A stretch of 64,000 bases of DNA from Gorsachius magnificus (Eukaryota > Chordata > Aves > Pelecaniformes > Ardeidae), in contig CM067109.1 of NCBI GenBank assembly GCA_034008185.1, forward strand, positions 38,348,885 through 38,412,884, read 5' to 3'. Below the pieces are notes generated by a model, which saw nothing but the letters and a program-made list of their open reading frames with translations, did not search any database and was not told the DNA's origin. Positions 1 through 64,000 of this stretch are shown here, piece by piece (position 1 is the stretch's first letter; every line of letters begins with the position of its first letter). A program made the position numbers and the translations under genes.

Positions 1-872
1 TTTTCAGTTTGCCCCCCCTCTCCACATCCCCAGCCAAATGTTTAAAAGCTTTTTTCCATGTAGATGCAAATACCCCAGACAGGAGCTGTAGGGTTATAAA
101 AATACCATTTCTTTTCATGAGGACTGGTTAGAGGTGTTTGCTACTTGTATGTTACTGTAAGTCCGAGGGATTCTTCTCCTGCTCCTTCTTATTGAAATGA
201 CAGGTACATGCAGTTCTGCTTGTGGGTCTTGGTTTTAATTTTTTTTGTTTGGGTGTGGGTTTGTTTGGGTTTTCTTGCCTCTCTGGACAAATGTAGTTAT
301 CTTAGACTAAGGACACTCCCACAACTTCTATTTTGGTTATGTGTTACTGTTAACTGAAAGAGCGAAGTGAATTCAGACCTCTTTTTTTCACTTTTGTTGG
401 TTTTCCTTATCAAAACACTGATGTGATTATATTAATCTTAACAACCATACCCATATGTTGGAAGCTGTATGAGCTTATTTGTCATTCTGTGACCAAACTG
501 ATATTCTCATCCAGGGAAGTAAACTGTAAGAATAAGGGAAGAGATCAGGAGGCAGAATACACAGCTAAAGTCTAGGAGTTGCATCCATTTAGGAAAATGC
601 TTCCCTTGCCTCCTTTTCTGTATTTGCTCAAATAACAATGGTAGTGACTGCTACTATGACAACGCTTCAGCATTTGTAAGATGCTTGCTATCAGTGAAAC
701 ATAAAACTGGCATCTGTTTGTAGCAAAAGCAAATAATATTTTCTTATTTGCATGCTTTTGTTTTGTGGAATATGGAGAATATAATGCTGAAGCTGGAAAA
801 TGCTGTTGTGTAGAATTAAACAACTTGAAGTAATTGAACTTTTTTTTTTTTTTTTTTTTTTTCTTCTCTAAG
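1..872 (+). other. HSD17B4: HSD17B4 intron (3' part)
   Basis: AT-rich intron sequence running off the left edge of the window. It ends in an uninterrupted run of about 23 T (840-862) and the acceptor CTAAG at 871-872. No coding segment or repeat element recognised. Confidence 0.85.
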
Positions 873-53593
<52,721 letters not shown>

Positions 53594-53841
53594 ACTGCTT
53601 CATCATCTACCACAGCAGTGAAGAACTTCAGAAGATAGAAACTTCAATTAGTTAAGAGCCAATGATTGAAACATTTTCAGGCTACTTAACATCGGTGTAC
53701 TGATTCATTATACTGCTAATATACAAGCCATTTTAATTGCCGTAGACAGAAAATTATGAAAAGAACTTAACTGTTAATATTGCCGCCTTTTTCTTTCTCA
53801 GTAATGGTAGCGAATCATTCTTTTCTTACTGCACACCTTTA

Positions 53842-53847
53842 AATAAA
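53842..53847 (+). promoter_or_regulatory. HSD17B4: AATAAA poly(A) signal
   Basis: Canonical hexamer about 250 bases after the stop codon. It may define a short 3' UTR isoform. Confidence 0.7.
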
Positions 53848-53900
53848 ATGTATGTAGTTCTTACAAAGATACATATATTTCTATATTAATTCTGAAGAGA

Positions 53901-53906
53901 ATTAAA
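53901..53906 (+). promoter_or_regulatory. HSD17B4: ATTAAA poly(A) signal
   Basis: Common variant hexamer, followed 27-41 bases later by TATGTGTCTGTCAG, a plausible TG-rich downstream element. Together these make it a good candidate for the main cleavage site. Confidence 0.65.
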
Positions 53907-53925
53907 GCAATACTCCTCTTTGATA

Positions 53926-55922
53926 TCTCCTTCTATGTGTCTGTCAGTCTTCATTTATATTGCCTGAGATATATTGTCTAATGTCTATGAATCTAACTGG
54001 TTTATTATTAAAATTAACATTATTTTTTGTCTTCAATTCTCATGATCCCATTAAAACAATTGGAAGATGGAAGTCAGTTCCATTTATTTACATCTTGTCA
54101 TTACGGGGTTTTTTGTGTACAGGAAAAAGCTCTTGAACTTTAGCTCTGCCCACCTTATTTAGGCAGTCATTTTTATATAAGTTACTCTTACAAATTACAT
54201 GGAAAGTGGTAGGCATTAATTCTTCAGGGGAAACCTTTTCATCTGAGAGGTATTACACTTCACAAAAGGCTGTCACCCTAGCCAGATTGTTCTTCATGTA
54301 GATTAATTCTCATGAGGGCCAGCATGATGGCAGCAGGGAAACAGATAAGAGTGAATTCCTCATTTTGTACGTATGGCCAGAACTGAGACAGCAGCTGTGG
54401 CTGTATGTTTTCCTGAAGAAAGCGTGCTCTTAATCACTGATTGTCACATGAACACCTGGAAATTTGTTTTCACAAACGTGACCAACATTCTCTGTGCTTG
54501 GTGTCTTTTTTTCTTATGCAGACTTGTTCCATGTTGATACCTTTTGAAGAATTCAGGCCATCTAAGGCTTGTCTCCTTGGTCAGAATGACAAAATAATTT
54601 TGCTTTATCTTAGAGGATCGATTCCGCCCCCCCCACACCCCCCCCAAAAGTGGGAGGTAACTGCCCTGACTGTGTAACTAGACCATAGCCATTAAAGAGC
54701 TACAGATGAATTTGACCATTTAAGGATAAATTCTATGTGTAATACACAAATCTATTTTTTGACAGCAGTACTGTCAGCCATGCTTTGATTCAGGCAGAGA
54801 AATATGAATCTGAAGTATGTCAACAAGTATCTCGCATGAATTGCATCATGAATAGATGGGAAACAGAACAAATGTGATGTTCACCACCTCGAAGAGGCTA
54901 TCCAGTAGAAATGATTGAAGAAATGTCCTTTACCTTTACAGCAGTCATTTCCCTATCACTGCCTGTACTGCCCAGCTTCTATTTACCAAGCAACTTTGTG
55001 ACAAATAAAGGTGTCCTCTATTACTTTCTCTTAAGAAATTGTATGAGAAAGACAGATTGATTGCAGCTTTGTATGTTTATGCATGCACATGCTACACCAA
55101 AAAGAATAGTTTTGTGCATATATCTTTCCTGTCTATAAGTATAATGCCATAAAAAATATATGTATTAAGAAAAAGGAACTATGAGGAACTAACTTTGAGT
55201 CTAGGAAATAAATTATCAATACATCCATTTAAGAATATGGTATTTACTGTAGGTAACATGGTCTTGAAAATTTACGAGGTGATTTTTTTCTTAGTCCCAA
55301 AGATTGTCTGAAACCTTAAAGCACTGCTGTACAAGGAGGGAACAGACTGCTAGTAGTGTTTTTTTCCTCCCCTTTGGAAGTGGGAAGCAAAAATATTCAG
55401 GCAGGGGACACTGGTACTGTTGAAACCTGTTGCGAGTTAACAGGTTGGAGTTCAGTCCACTAAAGAACATCGGTTTGCTAACTGTGTTGGGTGAGGATGA
55501 AAGAATAACCCAAGAACCATACCAGTTGTAAGCATTCTTGTGATGATTTCTATCCTGCATCGTTTCAGTTGGACACAAAATCCACATGCCTCAGTTGTAT
55601 CCCCAATACTGGCCTTAATTAAAAACACAGAAGATACACCCCAAAGTTACATGGGTGTTTGAAATACACATCCTAGACTTCAGCCTGACTTAGCTTTTTC
55701 CTGCACCGTGACTTGGTCATAGGTGTTAATCCTGGGTGGAACAGAAAGTCCTCCCTACTTCACTGTGAAAGGCTCTTCCTTTTGCTCTCCTTACCACGGC
55801 TAACTGAGCACACCTCTCAGTATTGTGTTAGACTCTTTGCTAGGAGCACCATTCGGGTGTTTAATTTTTTCATCTGCTCTGTGGGCTGCATAGCCATTAT
55901 GAACGATTTTGGCATGTTGGGT
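53926..55922. other. Intergenic sequence downstream of HSD17B4
   Basis: No gene recognised. It contains a C-rich tract (54627-54645) and a further AATAAA at 55004-55009 that could serve a distal, longer 3' UTR. The rest is AT-rich with no identified repeats. Confidence 0.75.
54627..54645 (-). repeat. C-rich tract (G-quadruplex candidate on the minus strand)
   Basis: C8 and C8 blocks separated by ACA. The complementary strand has long G runs able to form a quadruplex. Confidence 0.75.
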
Positions 55923-56473
55923 TGTCATGGTTTAACCCAGCTGGCAAGTAAGCACCACGCAGCCGCTCACTCACTCCCCATGCCCCCTCAGTGGGATGGG
56001 GGAGAGAATTCAGGAAAAAAAAAAGTAAGACCCTTGGGTTGAGAGGGAGACAGTTTAATAAGAGAAAAGAATAACAATAATAATAACTATAATGGTAAGA
56101 GTATATATAGAATATACAAAATAAATGATGCACAATGCAATTTCCCACCACTCGCTGACAAATGCCCAACTTGTCCCGAGCAGTGATCACTCTCCCCCCA
56201 ACCAGCTAACTCCCACCAAGCATGGCGTTATGTGGTATGGAATAGCCCTTTGGACAGTTTGAGTCAGCTGTCCTGGTTGTGCTCCCTCCCAGCTTGTTAC
56301 GCACCTGGCCGAGCAGGAGAAGCTCAGAAAATCCTTGAGCAGTCTGAGCACCACTCAGCAACAACTAAAAACATCAGTGGGTTATCAACATTTTTCTAGT
56401 ACTAAATCCAAAACACAGCACTCTGCCAGCTACTATGAAGAAAATTAAATATAACCCAGCCAAAACCAGGACA
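55923..56473 (-). mobile_element. Solo LTR of an avian endogenous retrovirus-like element (copy 2, inverted)
   Basis: 551 bp from TGTCATGGTTTAACCCAG to CAAAACCAGGACA, flanked by the direct repeat TGGGT at 55918-55922 and 56474-56478 (5-bp target-site duplication). It is the reverse-complement relative of the LTR at 30542-31106. Shared landmarks include the GTCATGGTTTA end, the GCAGCCGCTCACTC block, GATGGGGGAGAGAA, GAGCAGTGATCACT, GTCAGCTGTCCTGG and GAAGAAAATTAA. On the minus strand it has a TTATTAAA poly(A)-like signal but no clear TATA box. No internal genes flank it. Confidence 0.88.
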
Positions 56474-56478
56474 TGGGT

Positions 56479-58499
56479 TCATGCCTATCCCGATGTATTT
56501 ACCTTCAGAATGTTCTAGTTAGCTCATGCTAACTAGTTACTCAAACCGGTAGTGTTGAGGGTCAGGTGACTTTGCTGTGTTGAATATATACTTGCAGTCA
56601 TTTGGAGGTTTTGCGTTTTGTTTTCTTCCTAGTGTGTGAAAAATCTTCTGTTCATGGTTGTTGCTAGCTCTTAAGAGTAGTATTCTCAGAAACAACTAAT
56701 AAACCCAGGTGTCTTTAAGAGAATCCATCCAAGGGGTTAGCCAGTTTGATATGTGGTTGTTCCACTCTGAATGATTCTCTGCTGCTTTCATCTACAACAG
56801 CATCATTCTGTTTTGGGGGCTCATGTTTCAAACCTGTCCATATCTCTTTCATCTGGAGTGGTTTTGGGGACCCTTCTTATCATCAAGGAGCAACAGTACC
56901 AGTACAGAGTTGCATCCGTTTCCACGCAGGACCTAGAGATATGCACAGCAAGGCACCATGTTTTTAGGGCAAGGCGGGGGGGGGGGGGGGGGGTAACTTT
57001 GAATGTTTTTTCTTTGCTAGGGATAAGCGCCATTGCCTTGGATTGCAAACCCTCACTTGTTTGCCTAACATCTCAGATAGCGCTCTAGTGATATTTCTAA
57101 ATTCTCTAGCAAATAAGGAGCCTTTTGCAAGCATCTTAGCAGTAAAATCCTTAACAGTGCATGTGTGCATTCTAGGGTTTTGATTAATTCTGTATACATG
57201 TAAATAAGATGCTGTCTGGACATCCCTGTAAAGTCTGGACATCAGACTTTGTAGCAGTTGCAGGTAAGAATTCAGTTGTTTGTCTTTCTGGAATAATTGG
57301 GTTAGTGCTAAACCTGGTTGTGTAAATTGGTGTGATTTTTAATCACAGCACAGTATTATTTTATTTCTCTTTTTCCTTCTCCTTATATCCACTACAGTCT
57401 TCCTGCTGGCTTGAAATTATATCCATCCTCCAAAAAGCAAATTGCAGTTCCACTGACATATGTCCTCTTCAGTCATTTATGGGTCCTCTAATTAAAGCAG
57501 TAATAACGGATAGGAAAAGTTATATAAGCTTTCTGTCTATTCATATTGGCTTCAGAGAAGCCTGTGTTGAATTTTATGCTTTCTAGTCACTGGAATTGTT
57601 CTTAATTAGTTTATTTCAGAGGAGTTCAATACACCTTCCAGCTGTCATCGATAATTACAGATAACAGCTCTTTAAATGTTGACAAGTGCATTCATAATCA
57701 GAGAATATTAAAATGAGTAAAATGGGGTAGGAGCGGAGGCATGAGAGAGAGAGGTGAGCTTGAGCACCTTGAGACAGAGAAACTTACATGCTGTCTCCTC
57801 TGAGGCCTATTGCCACCTTCCTACGAGCAACACGCTCCTAAGGGTTATTTGTATTCTTGTCTGTTGGGCTGCGTGACTTGTAAAAATGACCGTCCCTCAT
57901 CACTCAAGAGTCACCTTGATAAATTAAAATGCTTTGTAAAATGGAAGAATTCAGTCGTGTAACAAGTAAAGTATTCCAAGCTGGATAAATAAGCATTTTT
58001 AAATAGTTTAATGGACTTTTTTTTTTTTAAATAAGGCTCTTTCATATAATGCAATATACCCTGACAGAGGTCAATATCATTGAAACTGTATCTTCTGTTA
58101 CACTCCACAAGCCTTAGGGGCAGAGCAGCATTTGGAAGGTGATGACTTTGTCTTTATGTAACATTGCTTCCTCCTAGTGTTAACAAAGATCAGTGTAAAG
58201 AAAGGGTAAGTCTCATTGCAGTGTTTTCTTTCTGTTCTTTGAAGGGTAAAGGGAGAAAGGAAATACTAATATCTCCCAATTCCTGCAATGTTTTTTTTTT
58301 CTTCCACTTGTTTGGTGCAGATATCTTTCTACTCACATGAGAATGAGTTCTCCACAATGATTCATCTGCAGTAAGAAATTCTGTCCTTTAGGTCACCAGA
58401 TGTGTCTCCAGCAGACTGACCTATGCAGCATTTGACATCAGCAAATCTGAAGTCGATTAGGAAAAATATACTAGGCTGTGAATGTGGTTACGTGTATAT
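56479..58499. other. Intergenic sequence
   Basis: About 2 kb between the LTR and a CR1 element. It includes an 18-base G run (56976-56993). No gene recognised; open frames around the G run on both strands are compositional. Confidence 0.75.
56976..56993 (+). repeat. Poly(G) run, 18 bases
   Basis: Uninterrupted G run. A strong quadruplex candidate and a likely site of sequencing-length error. Confidence 0.9.
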
Positions 58500-59258
58500 G
58501 ACCTGATTGCCATTACAGAAACTTGGTGGGATGAATCCCACGACTGGAATGTAGGCTACAGACTGTTCAGAAGGAACAGGTGAGGAAGGAGGGGCAGAGG
58601 CATTGCCCTTTATATCAAGAAATCCTTACAGTGTGAAGAGCTGTCCCTGAAGAATAGCCACGAGCAGGTCGAAAGCTTATGGGTAAGAATCAGAGACAGA
58701 GGCAACAAAGGGAACCTGGTGGTTGGTGTCTACTACAGGCCACCAGATCAAGAGGAGCTGACTGATGAAGTGTTCTTCCTCCAACTCACAGGAGGCTTCG
58801 TGCTCACAGGCTCTTGTCCTACTGGGGACTTCAACCACCCCGACATCTGCTGGAAAAGTAACACAGCAAGCTGTAGGCAATCCAGCAGATTTCTAGAATG
58901 CATTGAGGACAACTTCTTAAGTCAGGTAATAGACACCCCTACCCGAGGGGATGTGATACTGGACCTGGTGGTGACCAATGCAAGTGAGCTCATCAGAGAC
59001 ATCAAGATCAGATGCAGCCTGCACTGCAGTGACCACACACTGGTGGAGCTCATGCTCCTGAGGGAAATGGGAATAGCGAAGAGCATAGTCAGGACCCTAA
59101 ATTTTAAGAAAGCAAAATTCCAGATCTTCAAGGAGATAGTCAGAAGGACTCCCTGGGAAACAGTCCTCAGGGACAGGGGGACAGAACAGAGCTGGCAGAA
59201 CTTTAAGGATGTGTTCCACAGAGCGCAAGAGCTCTCAATCCCTAGGTGTAAGAAATGA
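58500..59258 (+). pseudogene. CR1 ORF2 endonuclease remnant
   Basis: AP-type endonuclease region in one frame apart from TGA at 58581-58583. Visible hallmarks are VGVYYRPPDQ, GDFNHPDICW (58824 onward) and SDHTLVEL (59028 onward); the Asp/Asn of GDFN and the Asp/His of SDH are active-site residues of this fold. The N-terminal part is missing through 5' truncation and the frame ends at a TGA at 59256-59258. Confidence 0.9.
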
Positions 59259-59805
59259 GGCGAAGAAGGGAAGAGACTGGCATGGCTGAGACGAGAGACG
59301 CTGGTCAAAATAAGTAGGAAGAGAAAACTGCACAGGCAGTGGAAGCAGGGACAGGTATCCTGGGAAGAGTATAGGGACGCTGCCTGGTTGTGAAGGGATG
59401 TGGTCAGGAAGGCCAAGGCGCAGCTGGAACTAAACTCAGCAAGGGATGCGAAGAATAATAAGAAGGGTTTCTACAGGTATGTCAGCCAGAAAAGGGTGGT
59501 TAAAGAAAGCATATCCCTGCTGATGAGCGAGACCGGCAAACTGGTAACAGCAGATGAGTAGAAGGCTGAGGTGCTCAACAACTTTTTTGACTCAGTCTTC
59601 ACTGGCAACCTCTCTCCTCAGCCCTCCCGCATCAAGAGACCACATGAGGTAAAACCCCTCCTGCTGTAAGAGAAGATCAGGTTCATGGCCACCTGGGGAA
59701 CCTGAATGCACTTAAGTCCATGGGACCTGGTGAGATGCATCCCAGAGTCCTGAGGGAATTGGCTGATGTAGCCGCCAAGCCACTCCCCGTGATATTTGGA
59801 AAGTC

Positions 59806-60273
59806 ATGGCAGTCAGGCGAAGCCCCTGGGGACTGGAAGAAGGGAACATTGTGCCCATTTTCAAAAAGGGTAGAAAAGAAGACCCCAGGAACTACCAACC
59901 TGTCAGCCCCACCTCTGTGCCTGGGAAGATCATGGAACAGATCCTCCTAGAAGCTATGCTAAGGCACATGGAGGCCAGGGAGGTGATTCGAGATAGCCAG
60001 CATGGCTTCACCAAGGGCAAGTCCTGCCTGGCGAATCTCGTGGCTTTCCGTGATGGTGTGACAACAACAATGGACAAGGGAAAACCAATGGATGTCATCT
60101 ATCTGGACTTCTGCAAAGCCTTTGACACGGTCCCTCACAAAATCCTTCTCTCTAAATTGGAGAGCTACGGATTTGATGGGTGGACTGTTCGGTGGATAAG
60201 GAATTGGTTGGATGGCCATATCCAGAGGGTAGTGGTGTCCCTCAGGGGTCCGTACTGGGATGGTGCTGTTTAA
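59806..60273 (+). pseudogene. CR1 ORF2 reverse transcriptase remnant
   Basis: Encodes the N-terminal RT blocks: [45 protein letters not shown] and WIRNWLDG. The frame stops at TAA 60271-60273, at the edge of a 20-bp tandem duplication. The catalytic FADD box survives just downstream at 60343-60354, beyond the stop. Upstream, between about 59259 and 59805, other frames hold the intervening ORF2 region with several stops. Confidence 0.9.
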
Positions 60274-61155
60274 CATATTCACCAATTGATGAACATATTC
60301 ATCAATGACTTAGACAGTGAGATCGAGTGCACCCTCAGCAAGTTTGCAGATGACACCAAGCTGAGTGGTGCAGTTGATAGGCCAGAAGGATGGGGTGTCA
60401 TCCAAAGAGACCTGGGCTGGAGAGGTGGGCCTGCACCTGAGTCAGGGTAACCCCCGGTATCAATACAGGCTGGGGGAAGAAAGGATCAAGAGCAGCCCTG
60501 CTGAGAGGGACTTGGGGGTACTGGTGGATGAAAAGCTGGACATGAGCCGGCAATGTGCCTGGCAGCCCAGAAGGCCAACCGCACTCTGGGCTGCATCAAC
60601 AGAAGCACGGCCAGCAGGTCGAGGGAGGTGATTCTGCCCCTCTCCTCTGCTCTGGTGAGACCTCACCTGGAGTAGTGCGTCCAGCTCTGGAGCCCTCAGC
60701 ACAAGAAGGACATGGAACTGTTGGAGTGGGTCCAGAGGAGGGCCACAAACATGATCCGAGGGCTGGAGCACCTCTCCTATGAAGAGAAGGCTGTGGGGAG
60801 ACCTGATTGCAGCCTTTCAGTACCTAAAGGGGGCCTAGAGGAAAGATGGGGAAAATCTTTTTAGTAGGGCCAGCTGTGACAGGACAAGGGGTAATGGTTT
60901 TAAACTGAAGCAGGGTAGGTTTAGACTGGATATAAGGAAGAAATTCTTTACAACGAGGGTGGTGAAACACTGGAACGGGTTGCCCAGAGAGGTGGTGGAG
61001 GCCCCATCCTTGGAAACGTTCAAGGCCAGGTTGGACGGGGCTCTGAGCAACCTGATCTAGTTAGCGGTGTCCCTGCTCCCTGCAGGGGGGTTGGACTAGA
61101 TGACCTCTAGGGGTCCCTTCCAACCCAAAACATTCTATGTTTCTATGATTTCTAG

Positions 61156-64000
61156 CTTAACATCATGATACAGTTCAAATGTTTCATCTGTCTAAAAATC
61201 AGGGCACTGAACTGGCATGACAGGATCTTAGATAAGTGGATCGGCTGAGGTCTGTAAGAGGCGGATCTCTTTGTGTCTCTCATTGAGTACTACCAAAGCT
61301 CTAATAGTCCACTAAATTAAATCCATGTTCCAAGGTCACTGTGTCTCAAAGGCAGAATCAAGCAAGGTACAATAATATGTAAAGTTGTCCAAATTATATG
61401 GTGTAAGGTGTATGCATTTTGCTAAGAGCCATTTTCAACATTATTCCTCTTATGTTTCCATATACTACACATGCCTTGGTGACATCAAGTGCCTTTTTTC
61501 ACTTGAACTAATACTATTTTATTCAAAACTGGGCATCACATAAGCTGAAAGAACAATGTAAAATACCCATATTTAAAGAAATACCTCATTTAGGCTGAGG
61601 TTAAACTTTTTTGAATTCCTAATTATAGGAGGATATGATCTCATACGATCTTAAAACATTTTTTAAAAGTTTCAGCAAGTCAGTGTACTAAATTCATCAT
61701 CTTTTTTAACCAATACTTCCTCTTTCCCCTTTCCTACCTATGCCCTCTCCCATTTTGCCAGTTCTCTTTGTGAAGGCTTGTGAGAAGGAGCACATGCATT
61801 GGTTAGCATAGCAACATCAGTAGTTTACGAAGGCTTGGATTTGGAATGGGAAAGACCAGTCTATTGTGGCACCTAGATTTGGTCTGGATCTTGGTCTGGA
61901 TCTCACTCAACCTTGAGCCAGGACAGAAATGAAACTGCCATAATGCAGCTGGGACTCTGGGACTTCTGCGAACTAAGTAAAAAATGGAATAGGTAGATGG
62001 AAGTTTGTGTTTCTATCCAGGTTTGTGTTTCTATCTACAGCCCACTCAAAAAAGTGTATGTTACTATAAATGCTAAAAAAACAGTCAGAGTGAATTGCTG
62101 AGGTTTGATTGTATCCTCTAACTTTACCCAAATAATTTCCTGTTCCTGCAGGGTCAGGTAAAAAAAAAAAAAAAAAGAAAAAAAAAGAATGCATTAATTT
62201 CATACTACAGTCTAAGAGTCTACAATCTGGTTAGTGCTTCCAATGCTATTAGGACAGCAGGTTGTCATAGAAAATAGAAATTGAATTGCTGCTTGCATCA
62301 ATCAATGTGCCTAAGTTAAATCTCAAAGCACTATACAAGTATTTTTCTCTTACATTGCTTTTTGTTGTGTACTGTTCTCTACTTGTACTAGTCTCTCCAC
62401 TGAGACAAAATGCATGAGACTCATGAAGCTGCCCGACCTTTTCATGAAGCTGCCTGACCCTCCCATTTTCTGCTCCCCTATGTCTATGTCTTTTCTGGTC
62501 AAAACTGGTCCGTGCTCTGCACAGTTCAGCCTTCTGTTGCGTGAAGCTCAGACTGATTTTTATGAACAATGGGCGAAGCAGCTCTGGATATCTGCTGTAA
62601 CCGTATCAGAGTTCATAACAACTACGGTGCTGAGAGCATTGTAATCCTGTTAGAAAATGATGATAAAAGGTAGCAGAGTTTCTGACTGAATGTAATACAT
62701 GCGGGTTTTTAGGTGTTTCTTTTTTCACAAAGATAAAATGAGGCCACCTGAGGACTCTATCAAGGAAAATATAATCTTCCTAGCTCAAAACATATTTTAA
62801 ATGAATTTTTTATTATTTGGTTCTTCAGTGCTCTTTTTCACATATGTGACCAAGCACAGAAGGGAAAACTATAAATGTAGAAAAGAAGAAGAATAAAATA
62901 AGGCTCCACCTGTCTGTTATTTTTAATTTTCTTAGGAAAAAAAGAAAAATTTTAAATGAGAAAATTATTCCCTGTGTGGTCTGTGACCCACATCACCGAT
63001 TCAGTTGGCTTAAGCAAATGCCCAGAAGTTACCAACCTGTGAAGCTAGTAATGGTCAACACTGACTAAGTTCTAGTTTGGCTTTAGGAAACTCTTCTGAT
63101 AAGTGATCTTATTCATATCTGAAGTAAACCAAATGTCTGATCACTTGCAGTCACTCAAAGTTAGCGTGGGGTTTTGTAGAGTTTTGTTTTGTTTTCAAAA
63201 GAGATGTGTTTATCAGAGTGCCTTTTGCAACTTCAAGCTTGGTGATTAATTCCAGGCCTCTTAATGAGTCTGCAATTTCAGTAGTTTTCATGCTCAGCCT
63301 AAAATCTGAGGCCAATGTTGTTTATTATCAAAATATCTTGTTTTGAAAGGAAATGCCAATTCACAGTCAGAATGGCATGCTTTTATTTAATTTTTCACTA
63401 TTCCAAAAGGACTGGTGAAACCACTCTTGAGAGGTTGAGCACTCTATTAAATAAGTGCCTGCTTGATGATGTGAGAACATATGATGTCCTCTTGCTATTT
63501 CCTAGCAGAACTGCAATTAGTGAAGGAATTTTCATGGTCATTTGTGGCAGTTCCTGTAAGCGCTGTGGCTAGTCTTTGCGAGTCTGCAGCACACAGTTAT
63601 CTGGGGAAACTTTCTAATGAAGGTCAAGGAGACTTAAGAAAAAATAACTTTTTTTTTATTTTTTCCCCAGTGGCTTAGACACCAGAGGCTGTAATGTGTC
63701 TGATACTTAATAGCTCTCATAAAACAGAGCCATCAGGTAGCTTTGCAATCAGAAGTTTGTAATAAAATATATACAAGTGTGTTTCAACTCTTCAGAGCTG
63801 TTTGAAAAGCTCCGCCAAGTAAGCATGTTGCTACAGCCTGTAGGAAAGTCAGGATTTTTTTTTTTGCATTCTTGATGTCAGAAGTCTTTAAGGAGCTTTT
63901 GTGGTTACTGAGATTTTGTAGCTAGGGGAAAAATTATATAAAACTTTGTTTACTTGGGCTGATAAAATACTATTTGTAAGTAGACCAAAATGGAGACATG
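61156..64000. other. Intergenic sequence to the right edge
   Basis: 2.8 kb of AT-rich sequence with an A-rich tract (about 62159-62187) and a short 21-bp-period duplication (62421-62461). No gene or transposable element recognised. Confidence 0.75.

Larger units (their letters stand above)
53594..53925 (+). other. HSD17B4: HSD17B4 3' untranslated region (proximal end estimated)
   Basis: Follows the TGA. AT-rich, with poly(A) signals at 53842-53847 and 53901-53906. The end is an estimate, about 20 bases after the second signal and before a TG-rich stretch (53933-53947) that could be the downstream element. Confidence 0.7.
58500..61155 (+). mobile_element. CR1 LINE, 5'-truncated, about 2.65 kb, inactive
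   Basis: A longer CR1 copy retaining part of the ORF2 endonuclease, the reverse transcriptase and the 3' UTR. It ends in the CR1 tail GGACTAGATGACC, CAACCCAAAACATTCTATG and TTTCTATG (about 61080-61150). The 5' end begins inside the endonuclease (conceptual DLIAITETWWDE). There are several frame breaks, an early TGA (58581-58583), a 20-bp tandem duplication near 60272-60311 and an internal deletion around 60410-60440. It is not autonomous. No clear target-site duplication is visible, as is usual for CR1. Confidence 0.96.

Noticed and set aside
58719..59258. Functional endonuclease gene
   Set aside because: It belongs to a truncated CR1 with an upstream stop and multiple downstream breaks.
62414..62644. 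Small gene near 62.4 kb
   Set aside because: Contains a 21-bp-period duplication giving repeated MKLPD; no motif, and its length is compatible with chance.

Overview
This window is vertebrate nuclear DNA, most likely from a bird. It is AT-rich, with small conserved exons separated by large introns, canonical GT-AG junctions and the usual animal poly(A) signals. The interspersed repeats are typically avian: CR1 LINEs with the 3' tail built on ATTCTATG, and two copies of an LTR family of a type I know from birds. No prokaryotic gene, CRISPR array, rRNA or tRNA was seen.

Positions 1-53,925 hold the 3' three quarters of one plus-strand gene, HSD17B4. It encodes peroxisomal multifunctional enzyme type 2 (D-bifunctional protein, 17-beta-hydroxysteroid dehydrogenase 4). 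I placed 17 coding exons (873-53,593) whose phases chain without a break. They encode about 591 residues, corresponding to residue 146 to the C-terminus of the roughly 736-residue family. The start codon and the first part of the dehydrogenase domain lie upstream. In order, the exons encode the end of the (3R)-hydroxyacyl-CoA dehydrogenase (SDR) domain with its Ser/Tyr/Lys residues, a variable linker, the double hot-dog enoyl-CoA hydratase 2 domain with the GDWNPLH motif, and the SCP2-like domain ending in the PTS1 signal AKL. Together these carry out the second and third steps of peroxisomal beta-oxidation of very-long-chain, branched-chain and bile-acid side-chain substrates.

Introns range from about 0.3 to 11.9 kb. 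They contain a broken CR1 copy (about 11,130-12,490), an antisense CR1 tail (19,141-19,346), a tiny CR1 tail (29,477-29,515) and a solo LTR (30,542-31,106) with a 5-bp target-site duplication. They also hold several homopolymers, microsatellites and G-rich tracts.

From about 53,926 to 64,000 the sequence looks intergenic. It holds a second solo LTR of the same family in the opposite orientation (55,923-56,473, again with a 5-bp duplication) and a longer but inactivated CR1 (about 58,500-61,155). That CR1 keeps recognisable endonuclease and reverse-transcriptase regions. No other gene was recognised.

The most interesting items are modest: the paired opposite-orientation solo LTRs, locally divergent residues at the linker/hydratase boundary, a 25-bp microexon, an unexplained 209-codon antisense open frame in the largest intron, and several strong G-quadruplex candidates. 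I found no clear sign of an undescribed biological system.
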